Assembly: GCF_964340395.1 (NCBI RefSeq) | Contig: NC_135570.1 | Location: 18,418,505-18,482,504, forward strand | Origin: Glandiceps talaboti | Taxonomy: Eukaryota; Hemichordata; Enteropneusta; Spengelidae | Reading direction: 5' to 3' | Length of the DNA stretch: 64,000 nt | Shown here: one piece after another, positions 46,401 to 50,575 of the stretch | How the letters are laid out: each line of letters starts with the position of its first letter | Position numbering within the stretch: position 1 is the stretch's first letter | Translations under genes and position numbers: made by a program | Notes under the pieces: model-generated | What the model saw: the letters and a program-made list of their open reading frames with translations, nothing else | The model's database searches: none | What the model was told of the DNA's origin: nothing

Positions 46401-47234
46401 TACACAAAGGTAGGACAGTAACTAACTGGCAAATGAAGTGTTAATAAAATTCGATTTTATTTATTTAATTATTTAATGGAAGACCAATGGGAATGTGTCC
46501 CATTTACAGGCTCCTTAAAAAACTGAACAACTCAAGAACAGGACAAGTCTACAAAGCACACACACAAGTCAAACAAACAAAACTAACAACCTACACATAA
46601 AAACACGGCAAACACCAAAATTAATCTTGCTAGGTGAACCTGAGATGACAATCTTGCAAAATTGCCTTTTCAAATTTCTCAGAGATGTTAAAGTAAGGAT
46701 GCAGTTCGGTTTTGTCTCTCGTAACATTGTTTATGAATTAAGACCCCCTACTGGGCTGATTGTTATTTTACACCTGATATGAATGTTTTAATTGAACAAG
46801 TAGCTGAAATGCTTTACTTCCTCATTAATGGTTTTATTCATTTGTATGTGGTATGACTGTTGACAATACAAGGACTTCTTTTTGTGCACAATTCCTAAAA
46901 TTCTATCTCAATGAAATGTGTTCAGATACTTCCAAGTTCCATCAGTATACATGGTCTATAAAGTATTACTTAATACAAGACAGTATACTTTTGATATCTC
47001 CCTCTCCCCTCCCCCATCCCATAGTCCAAGTCATCAAAAGTCCCAATACAAGTACTAAATATATAATATCATTTTGTTTTATTCCAACAGCATCACTGTA
47101 GACACTGCGGTGAAATTTTCTGCAACGACTGTTCTGATAATAAAATGCCACTAGCATCTTCTGCCAAACCAGTGCGTGTGTGTGACAATTGCCATACTAT
47201 CTTACTTCAGAGATTCTCGGCTTCCAAGAGTTAA
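444..47234 (+). CDS. RUFY: RUFY-family RUN and FYVE domain protein (5'-partial, 11 exons)
   Basis: Exons 444-545, 793-987, 1441-1591, 9599-9700, 12405-12521, 13089-13256, 13599-13696, 21698-21784, 24370-24594, 25072-25198 and 47091-47234 join in phase into 504 residues plus TAA. Every intron is GT-AG. Residues 1 to about 99 match the C-terminal half of the RUN domain ([39 protein letters not shown]). Residues 115-410 are a heptad-rich coiled coil. Residues 435-495 are a FYVE finger with the WxxD motif at 435-438, RRKHHCRHCG across 455-464, RVC at 486-488, and cysteines 444, 447, 460, 463, 468, 471, 488 and 491 all present. From family knowledge, RUFY proteins are cytosolic adaptors that bind PI3P on endosomes through FYVE and small GTPases or motor partners through RUN and the coiled coil. 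The start codon and N-terminal RUN exons are outside the window. Vertebrates have RUFY1-4, and I cannot say which is the closest. This is probably the single pre-duplication copy of an invertebrate, which is inference. Confidence 0.95.
684..727. repeat. (GATT)n microsatellite in intron 1
   Basis: GATT tetranucleotide run with a few GACT units, about 65 bp upstream of the next acceptor. Confidence 0.9.
793..987 (+). CDS. RUFY: RUFY exon (end of RUN domain)
   Basis: The acceptor CATGCAG ends at 792 and the donor is GG|GTCAGT. The exon encodes [20 protein letters not shown], then [14 protein letters not shown] and [15 protein letters not shown], the RUN C-terminal helices. The following intron 988-1440 holds nothing I recognise. 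Confidence 0.95.
1441..1591 (+). CDS. RUFY: RUFY exon (start of coiled coil)
   Basis: The acceptor ATGTAG ends at 1440. The exon encodes [19 protein letters not shown], the hallmark RUFY segment between RUN and the coiled coil, and ends NGTMKEE in phase 0 before GTACGT at 1592. The last 21 bases of the exon are the first part of a 48-bp tandem repeat, so four further candidate donors follow in frame (see the repeat at 1571). Confidence 0.95.
1571..1810 (+). repeat. 48-bp x5 tandem repeat duplicating an exon end and its splice donor
   Basis: Five copies with an exact 48-bp period carry the last 21 bases of the exon plus the GTACGT donor and the start of the intron. GT dinucleotides fall at 1592, 1640, 1688, 1736 and 1784. 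The third copy reads GTACAT instead of GTACGT. Copies 4 and 5 have GAA|GT instead of GAG|GT. Because 48 is a multiple of three and the unit has no stop, each later donor would add 16 residues ([16 protein letters not shown]). Reading through all copies stays open to a stop ending at 1867. Confidence 0.95.
1811..3849. other. Intron 3, mostly unique sequence
   Basis: No coding exon or element end is recognisable. Short imperfect repeats built on CTGAGAC/GTCTCAG occur at about 2700-3250, and a GGGCCC-centred A/T palindrome lies near 3420. Open frames here have no family resemblance that I can see. Confidence 0.6.
3217..3242. repeat. Perfect 10-bp hairpin
   Basis: AGTCCCTCCA at 3217-3226 and TGGAGGGACT at 3233-3242 surround a 6-base loop. 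They are flanked further out by CTGAGAC and GTCTCAG in inverted orientation. Function unknown. Confidence 0.8.
3850..4380 (+). mobile_element. Family A repeat, truncated copy
   Basis: Starts with AGCACAACTGAAC, followed by the short inverted copy GTTCAGTAGTGCT, a (GTCT)n/(GT)n tract and the common family A body. It matches the copy at 28328 up to about 4379 and then stops abruptly at unrelated sequence that runs on toward the gag-like remnant. Confidence 0.85.
4381..4752. other. Sequence between family A copy and gag remnant
   Basis: This probably belongs to the retroelement that carries the gag-like remnant to its right, since it directly continues downstream of that frame on the - strand. 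I see no protein motif. TTTGAATAAACGAC near 4536 looks like a polyadenylation-type region on the + strand. Confidence 0.35.
4753..5982 (-). pseudogene. Broken gag-like ORF of a DIRS-type retrotransposon
   Basis: Reading the - strand, a start at 5982 ([13 protein letters not shown]) leads into a decayed frame. A 162-residue open stretch at 5745-5257 includes [26 protein letters not shown] and NRLIWDQL. After a stop and frame changes, recognisable pieces continue: [15 protein letters not shown], then [21 protein letters not shown] and [20 protein letters not shown]. It ends in an Arg-Gly-rich tail ([20 protein letters not shown]). The order WDQL, LQKIQTA, LCSP, LFGDD, RG-rich tail resembles the gag-like first ORF of DIRS/tyrosine-recombinase retrotransposons. 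That assignment is from memory of the family and not certain. No reverse transcriptase or recombinase is present nearby. At least one stop and two frame shifts make it a pseudogene. Confidence 0.55.
5983..6707. other. Intron 3 spacer
   Basis: I recognise no gene or repeat family between the gag-like remnant and the next family A element. Its first ~140 bases may be the 5' untranslated part of the retroelement. Confidence 0.4.
6708..8320 (+). mobile_element. Family A element with internal ~110-bp minisatellite
   Basis: Runs from AGCACAACTGAACTG at 6708 to CAGTTGTGCTACAAC near 8288 plus a short tail. The first half has (GT)n and diverged ~110-bp blocks. From about 7450 the tail repeats a ~110-bp unit with GACCACGCCCATAGCAACAG and TATTGCAAAGATAACA. 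There is no open reading frame, so it is non-autonomous. The 5' terminal AGCACAACTG is repeated in inverted orientation close to the 3' end. Confidence 0.85.
8497..9275. repeat. 51-bp minisatellite
   Basis: About 14-15 copies of a unit with GGACTTTGACTTTGTTGTTT and AGTCTTATAAACATGG. Later copies alternate between a 51-bp form and a ~48-bp form ending in GTTTTATTGGACATG, giving a two-unit higher-order repeat. Confidence 0.9.
9599..9700 (+). CDS. RUFY: RUFY exon (coiled coil)
   Basis: The acceptor TTTGTAG ends at 9598 and the donor is GAA|GTAAGT. The 34 codons are in phase 0 at both ends and read [20 protein letters not shown], continuing the preceding KEE into the family's ELAVA motif. This join supports the first donor (1592) as the ancestral one. 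Confidence 0.93.
9732..10182. repeat. TGTCACAT short tandem repeat
   Basis: Degenerate array of 8-19 bp units (ATTTGTCACATGTCACATC and shorter forms) starting about 30 bp after the exon 4 donor. Long open frames across it are low-complexity artefacts. Confidence 0.92.
10700..11060 (-). pseudogene. Decayed hAT-like transposase fragment
   Basis: The - strand reads, in two frames, [14 protein letters not shown] (near 10985-10945) and then [20 protein letters not shown] and [20 protein letters not shown] (near 10850-10710). The pair SxLxDGxTDS and GFGADGxSVNLGR resembles the catalytic-region motifs of hAT-related, ZBED/KIAA1586-like transposases. Stops and a frame change separate the two blocks. 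No zinc finger or C-terminal dimerisation region is visible, so it is a fossil. Confidence 0.6.
11645..11890. repeat. Dispersed repeat shared with the RUFY 3'UTR
   Basis: Contains TTTCTGGTGAGTTTGCATCA, CCAATGCAGAGTGCAGATC and TACATTAATTGCTACT, which match in order a block at about 48345-48690. Confidence 0.7.
12405..12521 (+). CDS. RUFY: RUFY exon (coiled coil)
   Basis: The acceptor TTGACAG ends at 12404 and the donor is CTT|GTAAGT. The 39 codons in phase 0 read [20 protein letters not shown], matching the VERETYxxSRQGL segment of RUFY1/2. Confidence 0.93.
12598..12760. repeat. Three-copy ~50-bp tandem repeat
   Basis: Three copies of a unit with CAGTGACAAGTTAATAGG and TTTATAAAAGAGTACA, starting about 75 bp after the exon 5 donor. 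Confidence 0.85.
13089..13256 (+). CDS. RUFY: RUFY exon (coiled coil)
   Basis: The acceptor TTTTGTAG ends at 13088 and the donor is CAG|GTACAA. The 56 codons include [20 protein letters not shown] and [20 protein letters not shown], the most conserved coiled-coil stretch of the family. Confidence 0.95.
13304..13425. repeat. GT-rich tract with G-quadruplex-type run
   Basis: G runs of 9, 6 and 3 separated by single A (13316-13335), followed by (TG)n-rich sequence, start about 50 bp into intron 6. The runs can be divided into four or more G-triplets on the non-template strand, so a G4 in the transcript is possible. Confidence 0.7.
13599..13696 (+). CDS. RUFY: RUFY exon (coiled coil)
   Basis: The acceptor TTTTGTAG ends at 13598 and the donor is GAAAA|GTGAGT. 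It encodes [18 protein letters not shown], matching the EEKTNQM segment of vertebrate RUFY. The last codon is split AA|A. Confidence 0.93.
13697..14268. other. Intron 7, unique start
   Basis: No repeat family or exon recognised. Confidence 0.5.
14269..15540. mobile_element. Family B element
   Basis: Starts ACCAGATGTAAACTGAGCGC with CTGTAAGGG shortly after. It ends with CAGACA repeats, ATACCTCCTGTACCC and TTACGGGAGGTAA. The start and end carry inverted CCTxxxGTAAGGG / CCCTTACGGGAGG motifs. It has no credible ORF and is non-autonomous. The next family A copy follows directly. Confidence 0.7.
16620..18619. mobile_element. Non-autonomous hAT-type transposon with 8-bp TSD
   Basis: The terminal inverted repeats are CAGTGTGTGAAATTAAC at the left and GTTAATTTTGCACACTG at the right. 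Direct repeats of GACCACGC at 16612-16619 and 18620-18627 flank it exactly. Removing the element and one repeat restores the family A minisatellite unit. An 8-bp duplication and CA(G)TG termini are hAT-superfamily traits. Both ends carry many TTGGTCC/GGACCAA copies within about 100 bp, as expected for subterminal transposase-binding sites. The 2,000-bp interior has no transposase, so mobilisation would have needed one in trans. Confidence 0.9.
17235..17268. repeat. Perfect 14-bp hairpin inside the hAT element
   Basis: CCATGGAAGTAGAA at 17235-17248 pairs with TTCTACTTCCATGG at 17255-17268 across a 6-base loop. Confidence 0.9.
18842..20760. repeat. Family D dispersed repeat with unique insert
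   Basis: 18842-19330 (TGTCTGTCTGTGTATCTGTG, AAATTTTGTTCCACTGATAT, repeated TAATTTGCAT) matches 45728-46400 in order. Matching resumes near 20625-20760. The intervening segment includes the 195-bp duplication listed next. No coding potential recognised. Confidence 0.65.
20258..20646. repeat. 195-bp tandem duplication
   Basis: The units 20258-20452 and 20453-20646 are nearly identical, both starting GCATACGGTGTGTGGGAG, with only a few substitutions and a one-base A-run difference. This implies a recent duplication. Confidence 0.92.
20761..21697. other. Intron 7, 3' part
   Basis: T-rich unique sequence leading to the exon 8 acceptor. Nothing else recognised. Confidence 0.5.
21698..21784 (+). 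CDS. RUFY: RUFY exon (coiled coil)
   Basis: The acceptor AATGTAG ends at 21697 and the donor is ACG|GTAAGT. It encodes [20 protein letters not shown] then LIAEKDAK. Both borders split codons and the phases agree with the neighbouring exons. Confidence 0.92.
21881..22917. repeat. 35-bp satellite, about 30 copies
   Basis: Near-perfect units (CAATGTCAGTTTGTATTC plus AACAGACATCACTGAGT) with a 35-bp period. Variant ACCAACTC units lie near 22050, 22295, 22505 and 22645, spaced 245, 210 and 140 bp. A TATAAG variant occurs at 22411 and again 350 bp later. The array starts about 95 bp after the exon 8 donor. Four identical 65-codon frames in it are shadows of the repeat. Confidence 0.97.
22918..24369. 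other. Intron 8, 3' part
   Basis: Unique AT-rich sequence. I see no exon, element end or tandem repeat. Confidence 0.55.
24370..24594 (+). CDS. RUFY: RUFY exon (coiled coil)
   Basis: The acceptor TTTTTTCAG ends at 24369 and the donor is GCGA|GTTAGT. It encodes [20 protein letters not shown] and [16 protein letters not shown], matching the QQVEGLKKE and CEEQEQALQEMG segments of vertebrate RUFY. The frame continues 34 bases past the donor before a stop, so the donor is needed to reach the next exon. Confidence 0.94.
25072..25198 (+). CDS. RUFY: RUFY exon (start of FYVE domain)
   Basis: The acceptor TTTTACAG ends at 25071 and the donor is AAG|GTAAGT. It encodes [18 protein letters not shown] then [10 protein letters not shown]. 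It holds the WxxD motif and the first zinc-binding CxxC. The exon ends exactly between RRK and HHCR, so the PI3P-binding signature is assembled across the 21.9-kb intron that follows. Confidence 0.96.
25252..27088. repeat. 52-bp satellite (two ~26-bp half-units)
   Basis: About 35 copies of a dimer made of GACATTTCTTAAATATG + TTCCTCTAA and GACATTTCTCAATCATGG + CCCTCTGA. Half-units often lose TTT (GACATTCTCAATC), giving a 49-bp form. At 26924-27000 the array switches to a single half-unit repeated four times. It starts about 55 bp after the exon 10 donor. Confidence 0.96.
27089..27688. other. Intron 10 spacer
   Basis: No gene or repeat recognised. Confidence 0.5.
27689..27875. mobile_element. 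Family B 5' fragment
   Basis: ACCAGATTTAAACTGAATCA and the following ~180 bases match the start of the copy at 44556. It is cut off exactly where LINE sequence begins. Confidence 0.75.
27876..28327 (+). pseudogene. LINE reverse transcriptase, 5'-truncated, left part
   Basis: Open frame from 27876 with the RT motif [20 protein letters not shown] and the catalytic KYADDS box near 27966. It continues through [30 protein letters not shown] and [13 protein letters not shown]. This is the palm/thumb of an APE-type non-LTR retrotransposon of the CR1/L2/Rex1 group. The clade is a judgement from motifs. Endonuclease and upstream RT motifs are missing, as expected for 5' truncation at insertion. The frame is cut by the family A element at 28328 and resumes after 29658. 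Confidence 0.88.
28328..29658 (+). mobile_element. Family A element inserted in a LINE
   Basis: Complete copy: GCACAACTGAACTGAGG start with a short stem-loop, (GTCT)n/(GT)n, ~110-bp minisatellite, and TTGTGCTACAACACC end. The LINE frame on both sides lines up again if the element and one copy of TTTTA (28323-28327 and 29659-29663) are removed. This gives an estimated length of 1,331 bp and a likely 5-bp target duplication, with some ambiguity in the T run. It has no ORF. Confidence 0.88.
29659..30141 (+). pseudogene. LINE reverse transcriptase, right part and 3' tail
   Basis: Continues the frame with [18 protein letters not shown] and [13 protein letters not shown], then [11 protein letters not shown]. 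Near 29875-29880 a single-base shift moves the conserved C-terminus ([10 protein letters not shown], then [18 protein letters not shown]) into another frame, ending in TAA. The 3' end has AATAAAGTTC and repeated ATTGA, typical of the short tandem tail of this LINE group. Confidence 0.85.
30142..32284. other. Intron 10, no recognised feature
   Basis: Small open frames on both strands show no motif. No repeated segment from elsewhere in the window found. Confidence 0.5.
34100..34680 (+). pseudogene. Decayed CR1/Jockey-type LINE RT C-terminus
   Basis: Fragments in shifting frames read [45 protein letters not shown] and VVNIWK. These match in order the thumb and C-terminal segment of CR1/Jockey-type reverse transcriptases. 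Several stops interrupt it. The SRLDI...FFS block is present twice, about 128 bp apart (near 34410 and 34538), a local duplication after decay began. Confidence 0.75.
36420..36640 (-). repeat. Reversed family A minisatellite fragment
   Basis: Two degenerate units (TGTTATCTTTACAATATAC, GCTATGGACATGGTCTTGTT) match the internal unit of family A in reverse orientation. Confidence 0.7.
37740..38565. mobile_element. Family B 3' part
   Basis: Repeated TAGCCTAATTACCGAAAAT and TTATGCAAATTATT blocks are followed by the family end (CAGACA)n, ATACCTCCCGTACCC and TTACGGAAGGTAA. Confidence 0.7.
38566..40140. other. Intron 10, no recognised feature
   Basis: Unique sequence; no motif-bearing ORF or repeat seen. 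Confidence 0.5.
40480..41698 (+). mobile_element. Family C element (~150-bp internal tandem units)
   Basis: Starts GAAGTCCGGGACGGGGACTT, then (TCCG)n, then about six ~150-bp units containing AACTCAGACATGCTTGAACA and CGATCCAATATGG. It ends in GTTGCGTGATCAGAG ... CTCAATGACTTG. The other arm of the host foldback shows the uninterrupted sequence, which places the borders at 40480 and 41698 within a few bases. Apparent long frames with repeated peptides are products of the tandem units. Confidence 0.85.
42876..43385 (-). CDS. Hypothetical ORF inside the foldback element
   Basis: An ATG at 43385 opens 169 codons on the - strand. The first ~100 residues ([20 protein letters not shown] through [16 protein letters not shown]) have ordinary, non-repetitive composition. 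The remainder is AT-rich and hydrophobic and overlaps one of three diverged repeat segments, so the true product may end or splice near residue 100. I do not recognise a domain. Its place in the centre of a palindromic element suggests an element-encoded or captured gene; chance openness cannot be excluded. Confidence 0.35.
   Translation of the reverse strand: MATELINLCEYMPGIVRLLNDVSEFNQLNTAVHKVVLVEEEFVWHALSFDTPNEVFNYIRYAITTLQECDEAGSTDVRHLCPKIGELHDVTNYDFREKKLFVTVNKCLCSFIKCKYETVYSRVINLYLYFLWTIGATVVHMDGVTCIIMLGTTLVKVSVHRCNGNTVTR
44556..45724. mobile_element. Family B element with 23-bp perfect terminal inverted repeats
   Basis: ACCAGATTTAAACTG... at 44556-44578 is matched by its exact complement at 45702-45724. 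Inside, the family's usual 3' signature appears reversed (ATTTTTACCTCCCATGACTG then GTCTGTCT), so this copy looks like two family B ends joined head to head. No ORF. Confidence 0.8.
45728..46400. repeat. Family D dispersed repeat
   Basis: CTGTCTGTCTGTGCAGAAAT, GGTGGGAGTGGCTTGCATA and repeated TTAATTTGCATAATTAA-like blocks match 18842-19330 closely. It follows the family B copy directly. Confidence 0.75.
46401..47090. other. Intron 10, 3' end
   Basis: Unique sequence; the last ~40 bases are pyrimidine-rich before the TTCCAACAG acceptor. Confidence 0.5.
47091..47234 (+). CDS. RUFY: RUFY terminal exon (FYVE domain, stop codon)
   Basis: Begins [14 protein letters not shown] and ends in [22 protein letters not shown] and TAA at 47232-47234. 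It supplies six of the eight zinc-binding cysteines plus the RVC motif. Only 13 residues follow the last cysteine, as in vertebrate RUFY. Confidence 0.97.
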   Translation, partial: HHCRHCGEIFCNDCSDNKMPLASSAKPVRVCDNCHTILLQRFSASKS

Positions 47235-48344
47235 ATTGTGGAAACAAAAACATGGTATTTAGAAATGCAAATGAGTCTTTGTTAAAGGATACTGTCAACC
47301 TTAATATTTTGGCAACTGCAATATTGTGTTCAGTTTTAGTTTTTAACCAGTACATACGGTGATAGACTAAATCTGGTACATGATTGAGTCTTGGCCACTG
47401 CATTCGTGTGAAATGTGGTTAACAAAGGTATTAAACACTGACTACCTTTTTTGGCAATTTTCCTGTTTGTCACTAAAATGTTTTGGTTAAGAGTACTCTT
47501 TTCTCTTAGCCAGTAATTTGCATATGTTCACAATTTACAGTGTTTGGGTTATAGATTTATAGTCACTGGTTGTTTGTTGATTATATCGATAGGTTGTTTG
47601 TTAGTTTGTCATAGCTTATCCCAATAATGCAATGTCATTCTGTATATTTCTGTTTCTATATGTGGAACTCATTTGCATATCAATGGTGCTTCAGTCCAAC
47701 CCTTAACTGGTAGATGTTCTAGTACATTTAAACTAACATGATATATCTTGTATGTTGTTAGATAGCAAAGAAGACAACTCATGAAATCTTGTTCTTTGAA
47801 GTTACTTTACATGCTGCTATGGTCTATATATTGTCAGTTTTTGACTCTTCACTGTTATATTGTCATATTATGCTCATTGATGTTTAGTCATAATAGATTT
47901 GATATTACCATACTGAGTTGCATTAGCAGGCAACGGTCCCGGCTTTTGTTTTAACAAGCGCTGCTAGAATACTACAAATGTACCCAAACAGGATGCACTC
48001 CAGCAAAGGAGGGGTGTCTGGGTGAGAGTCCATCCCCACCTTGAGAAAAGGTTACAATGCAAACACCCAGGGCACTCACATGGCTTGGTACATTATGTTG
48101 TCAAATTTTCAGTCAATCATTGATGTTTTAGTAAATAATAGATGACATATCATTGTTTGACACTATATAAACAAAGCACAATGTGAAGACAAGGACACAA
48201 AGTCAAATTATGAAAAAAAGGGAAGAATTTCTCATTTTGAATATTTTAATGAAAACCTTGATTTGTTATTCAGTGTGTGTTAATGTAAACAAAGTTTAGA
48301 TCAGTAACTTTATTGTTGTTCTATATATGCTAAATAAGGCAAAA

Positions 48345-48690
48345 CAATAGAAAGAATAGTTTCTGGTCAGTGCGTGCATCACTTAAATAGCCTCATGACA
48401 ATCTGTTTTTTGTGTGTTTGCACAGCCCATGCAGTCTGCTGATCTGGGGTAAAACATAAAAATAACCCTTCCTATATTAATTGTTACTGCAGAACCAGCA
48501 GTGAACAAGCTAATGACATCTGCCCAACATACACACTTGCTGTAAAGTACTAAATAGAAAGAACAGTAACTGCCATAAATAGTAGATTGAGTGACAGGTT
48601 TGACAATTAAAAAAAAAAAAAGAAGATATTCGCTTTGTCACACCAAATGACAAAATGTCCGAACCCAGAACAATTCTTTTATTTTTTTAG
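48345..48690 (+). repeat. Dispersed repeat inside the probable 3'UTR
   Basis: GTTTCTGGTCAGTGCGTGCA, CCCATGCAGTCTGCTGATC and TATTAATTGTTACTGC correspond in order to 11645-11890 in intron 4. Confidence 0.7.
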
Positions 48691-49207
48691 CCAACAGGTT
48701 GATAGAATACAGCTATCTTCTTGATCATAACTAGAAAAAGTGTTTCAAATCATATGAATTGAGTAATATTTGTTGTCATAGTAACGGCAACTTCATTGCA
48801 TTTCTACTGAACATATCTCATATTAATTTCATTGCATGATAATTTAGAGATATTTATTTCATTACATGAAATTTTGCATATATTCCACATGGAAATGTAA
48901 GAATTTTGCTTTTGGTGATATTCACCACGGTACTAAATATTGATAAAAAAAGAGATGATTAGAGGTGTAGTCTTGAATATTGAGATAGATATGTTGTTCA
49001 GTTGACAGCTAATATTTGATGTCAGTCAGTGAATTACTGCCTAGTAACATCAAAACTGATGTGAGTGAAAATACATGTAAACATCTGATGAAATGAAATT
49101 GTTTCCTACTAAATTAATGATCAGTTGTATGTATGGCATTGTTTAGATTTGTTATCATTTCACGTTTCCAGTGTTCTGTGTATTGATTCACTTTGTGCAT
49201 ACATTTA

Positions 49208-49213
49208 AATAAA
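49208..49213 (+). terminator. RUFY: Candidate polyadenylation signal AATAAA
   Basis: Canonical hexamer in unique sequence just before the family C repeat, about 2 kb after the stop. Confidence 0.6.
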
Positions 49214-49288
49214 CTTAGAATCAACATCTGTCACTTTCTATTAATATTGCATTCTATTGACAAATCATTCATTGAAATTGTCTATAGT

Positions 49289-50405
49289 TAGTCCCCGCCG
49301 GAGGAAGTCCGGGACGGGGACTTATGGATTGGGTTCCGCCTGTCTGTGCGTCCGTCCGTCCGTCCATCCGTAACCTTTTCTTGGAGATGCTTGGACCGAT
49401 TTTTTTCAAACTTGGTACAGGGGCAACATACAATAGCATACATATGCACGTCAATTTGTTTCATTATACGATCCAATATGGCCGCCTAGCAGCCATTTTG
49501 TTTGCAAATTTTCCCTGTCTAAAGCCATAACTCAGACATGCTTGAACAGATCTCATTCAAAGTTGGTATTAGGACAGTGTTCTATGACATACATGTGCAT
49601 ATACATTGTTGTTGTGATATGATCCAATATGGCCGCCTGGCAGCCATTTTGTTTGTGATTTTTCTATGTCCAAAGCCATAACTCAGACATGCTTGAACAA
49701 ATCTCATTCAAAGTTGGTATTAGGACAGTGTTCTATGACATACATGTGCATATCCATTTGTTGTCATGATACGATCCAATATGGCCGCCTAGCAGCCATT
49801 TTGTTTGTGAATTTTCCATGTCCAAAGCCATAACTCAGACATGCTTGAACAGATCTCATTCAAAGTTGGTATAAGGACAGTGTTCTATAACATACATGTG
49901 CATATCCATTTTCATCGTGATACGATCCAATATGGCTGCCTGGCACCCATTTTGTTTGCGAATATTCCATGTCCAAAGCCATAACTCAGACATGCTTGAA
50001 CAGATCTCATTCAAAGTTGGCATAAGGACAGTTTTCTATGACATACATGTGCATATCCATTTTCATCATGATACGATCCAATATGGCTGCCTGGCACCCA
50101 TTTTGTTTGCGATTTATCTATGTCCAAAGCCATAACTCAGACATGCTTGAACAGATCTCATTCAAAGTTGGTATTAGGACAGTGTTCTATGACATACATG
50201 TGCATATCCATTTTTGTCGTGATACGATCCCCCATACCTGACCCATCCTTTATTGTTGTAGGCATGTTCCATGTCCAACAAGCAGACACAACATATCTAC
50301 TAAAGTCTGTTTGATTTAGGTTCACAAGTGTTGTTGCGTGATCAGAGTAGTGATAATTCCTTAAAACCCAATCATAGCGGGGACTATGTCATTCTCAATG
50401 ACTTG
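49289..50405 (+). mobile_element. Family C element, second copy
   Basis: Same body as 40480-41698 with ~150-bp units. It additionally has TAGTCCCCGC at 49289-49298 and its exact complement at 50377-50386, both absent from the other copy. After the second motif the shared CTCAATGACTTG end follows. Confidence 0.8.
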
Positions 50406-50474
50406 TTTGATATTATTTTCCATGTGCAATCATTGTTCAAGCACTTTATAAAAATTACACTTTGTGTTTTGATT

Positions 50475-50540
50475 TTAGCACAACTGAGCTGATAAGGTTC
50501 AGTAGGATAGGATAGGCATGTTGTGGTGTCTGTCCATCTG

Positions 50541-50575
<35 letters not shown>

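Larger units (their letters stand above)
47235..49230 (+). other. RUFY: Probable RUFY 3'UTR
   Basis: No splice site or ORF of note until repeats begin at 49289. An AATAAA at 49208-49213 is the best polyadenylation signal and would give a ~2-kb UTR. A transposon-derived block lies at 48345-48690. Confidence 0.6.
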
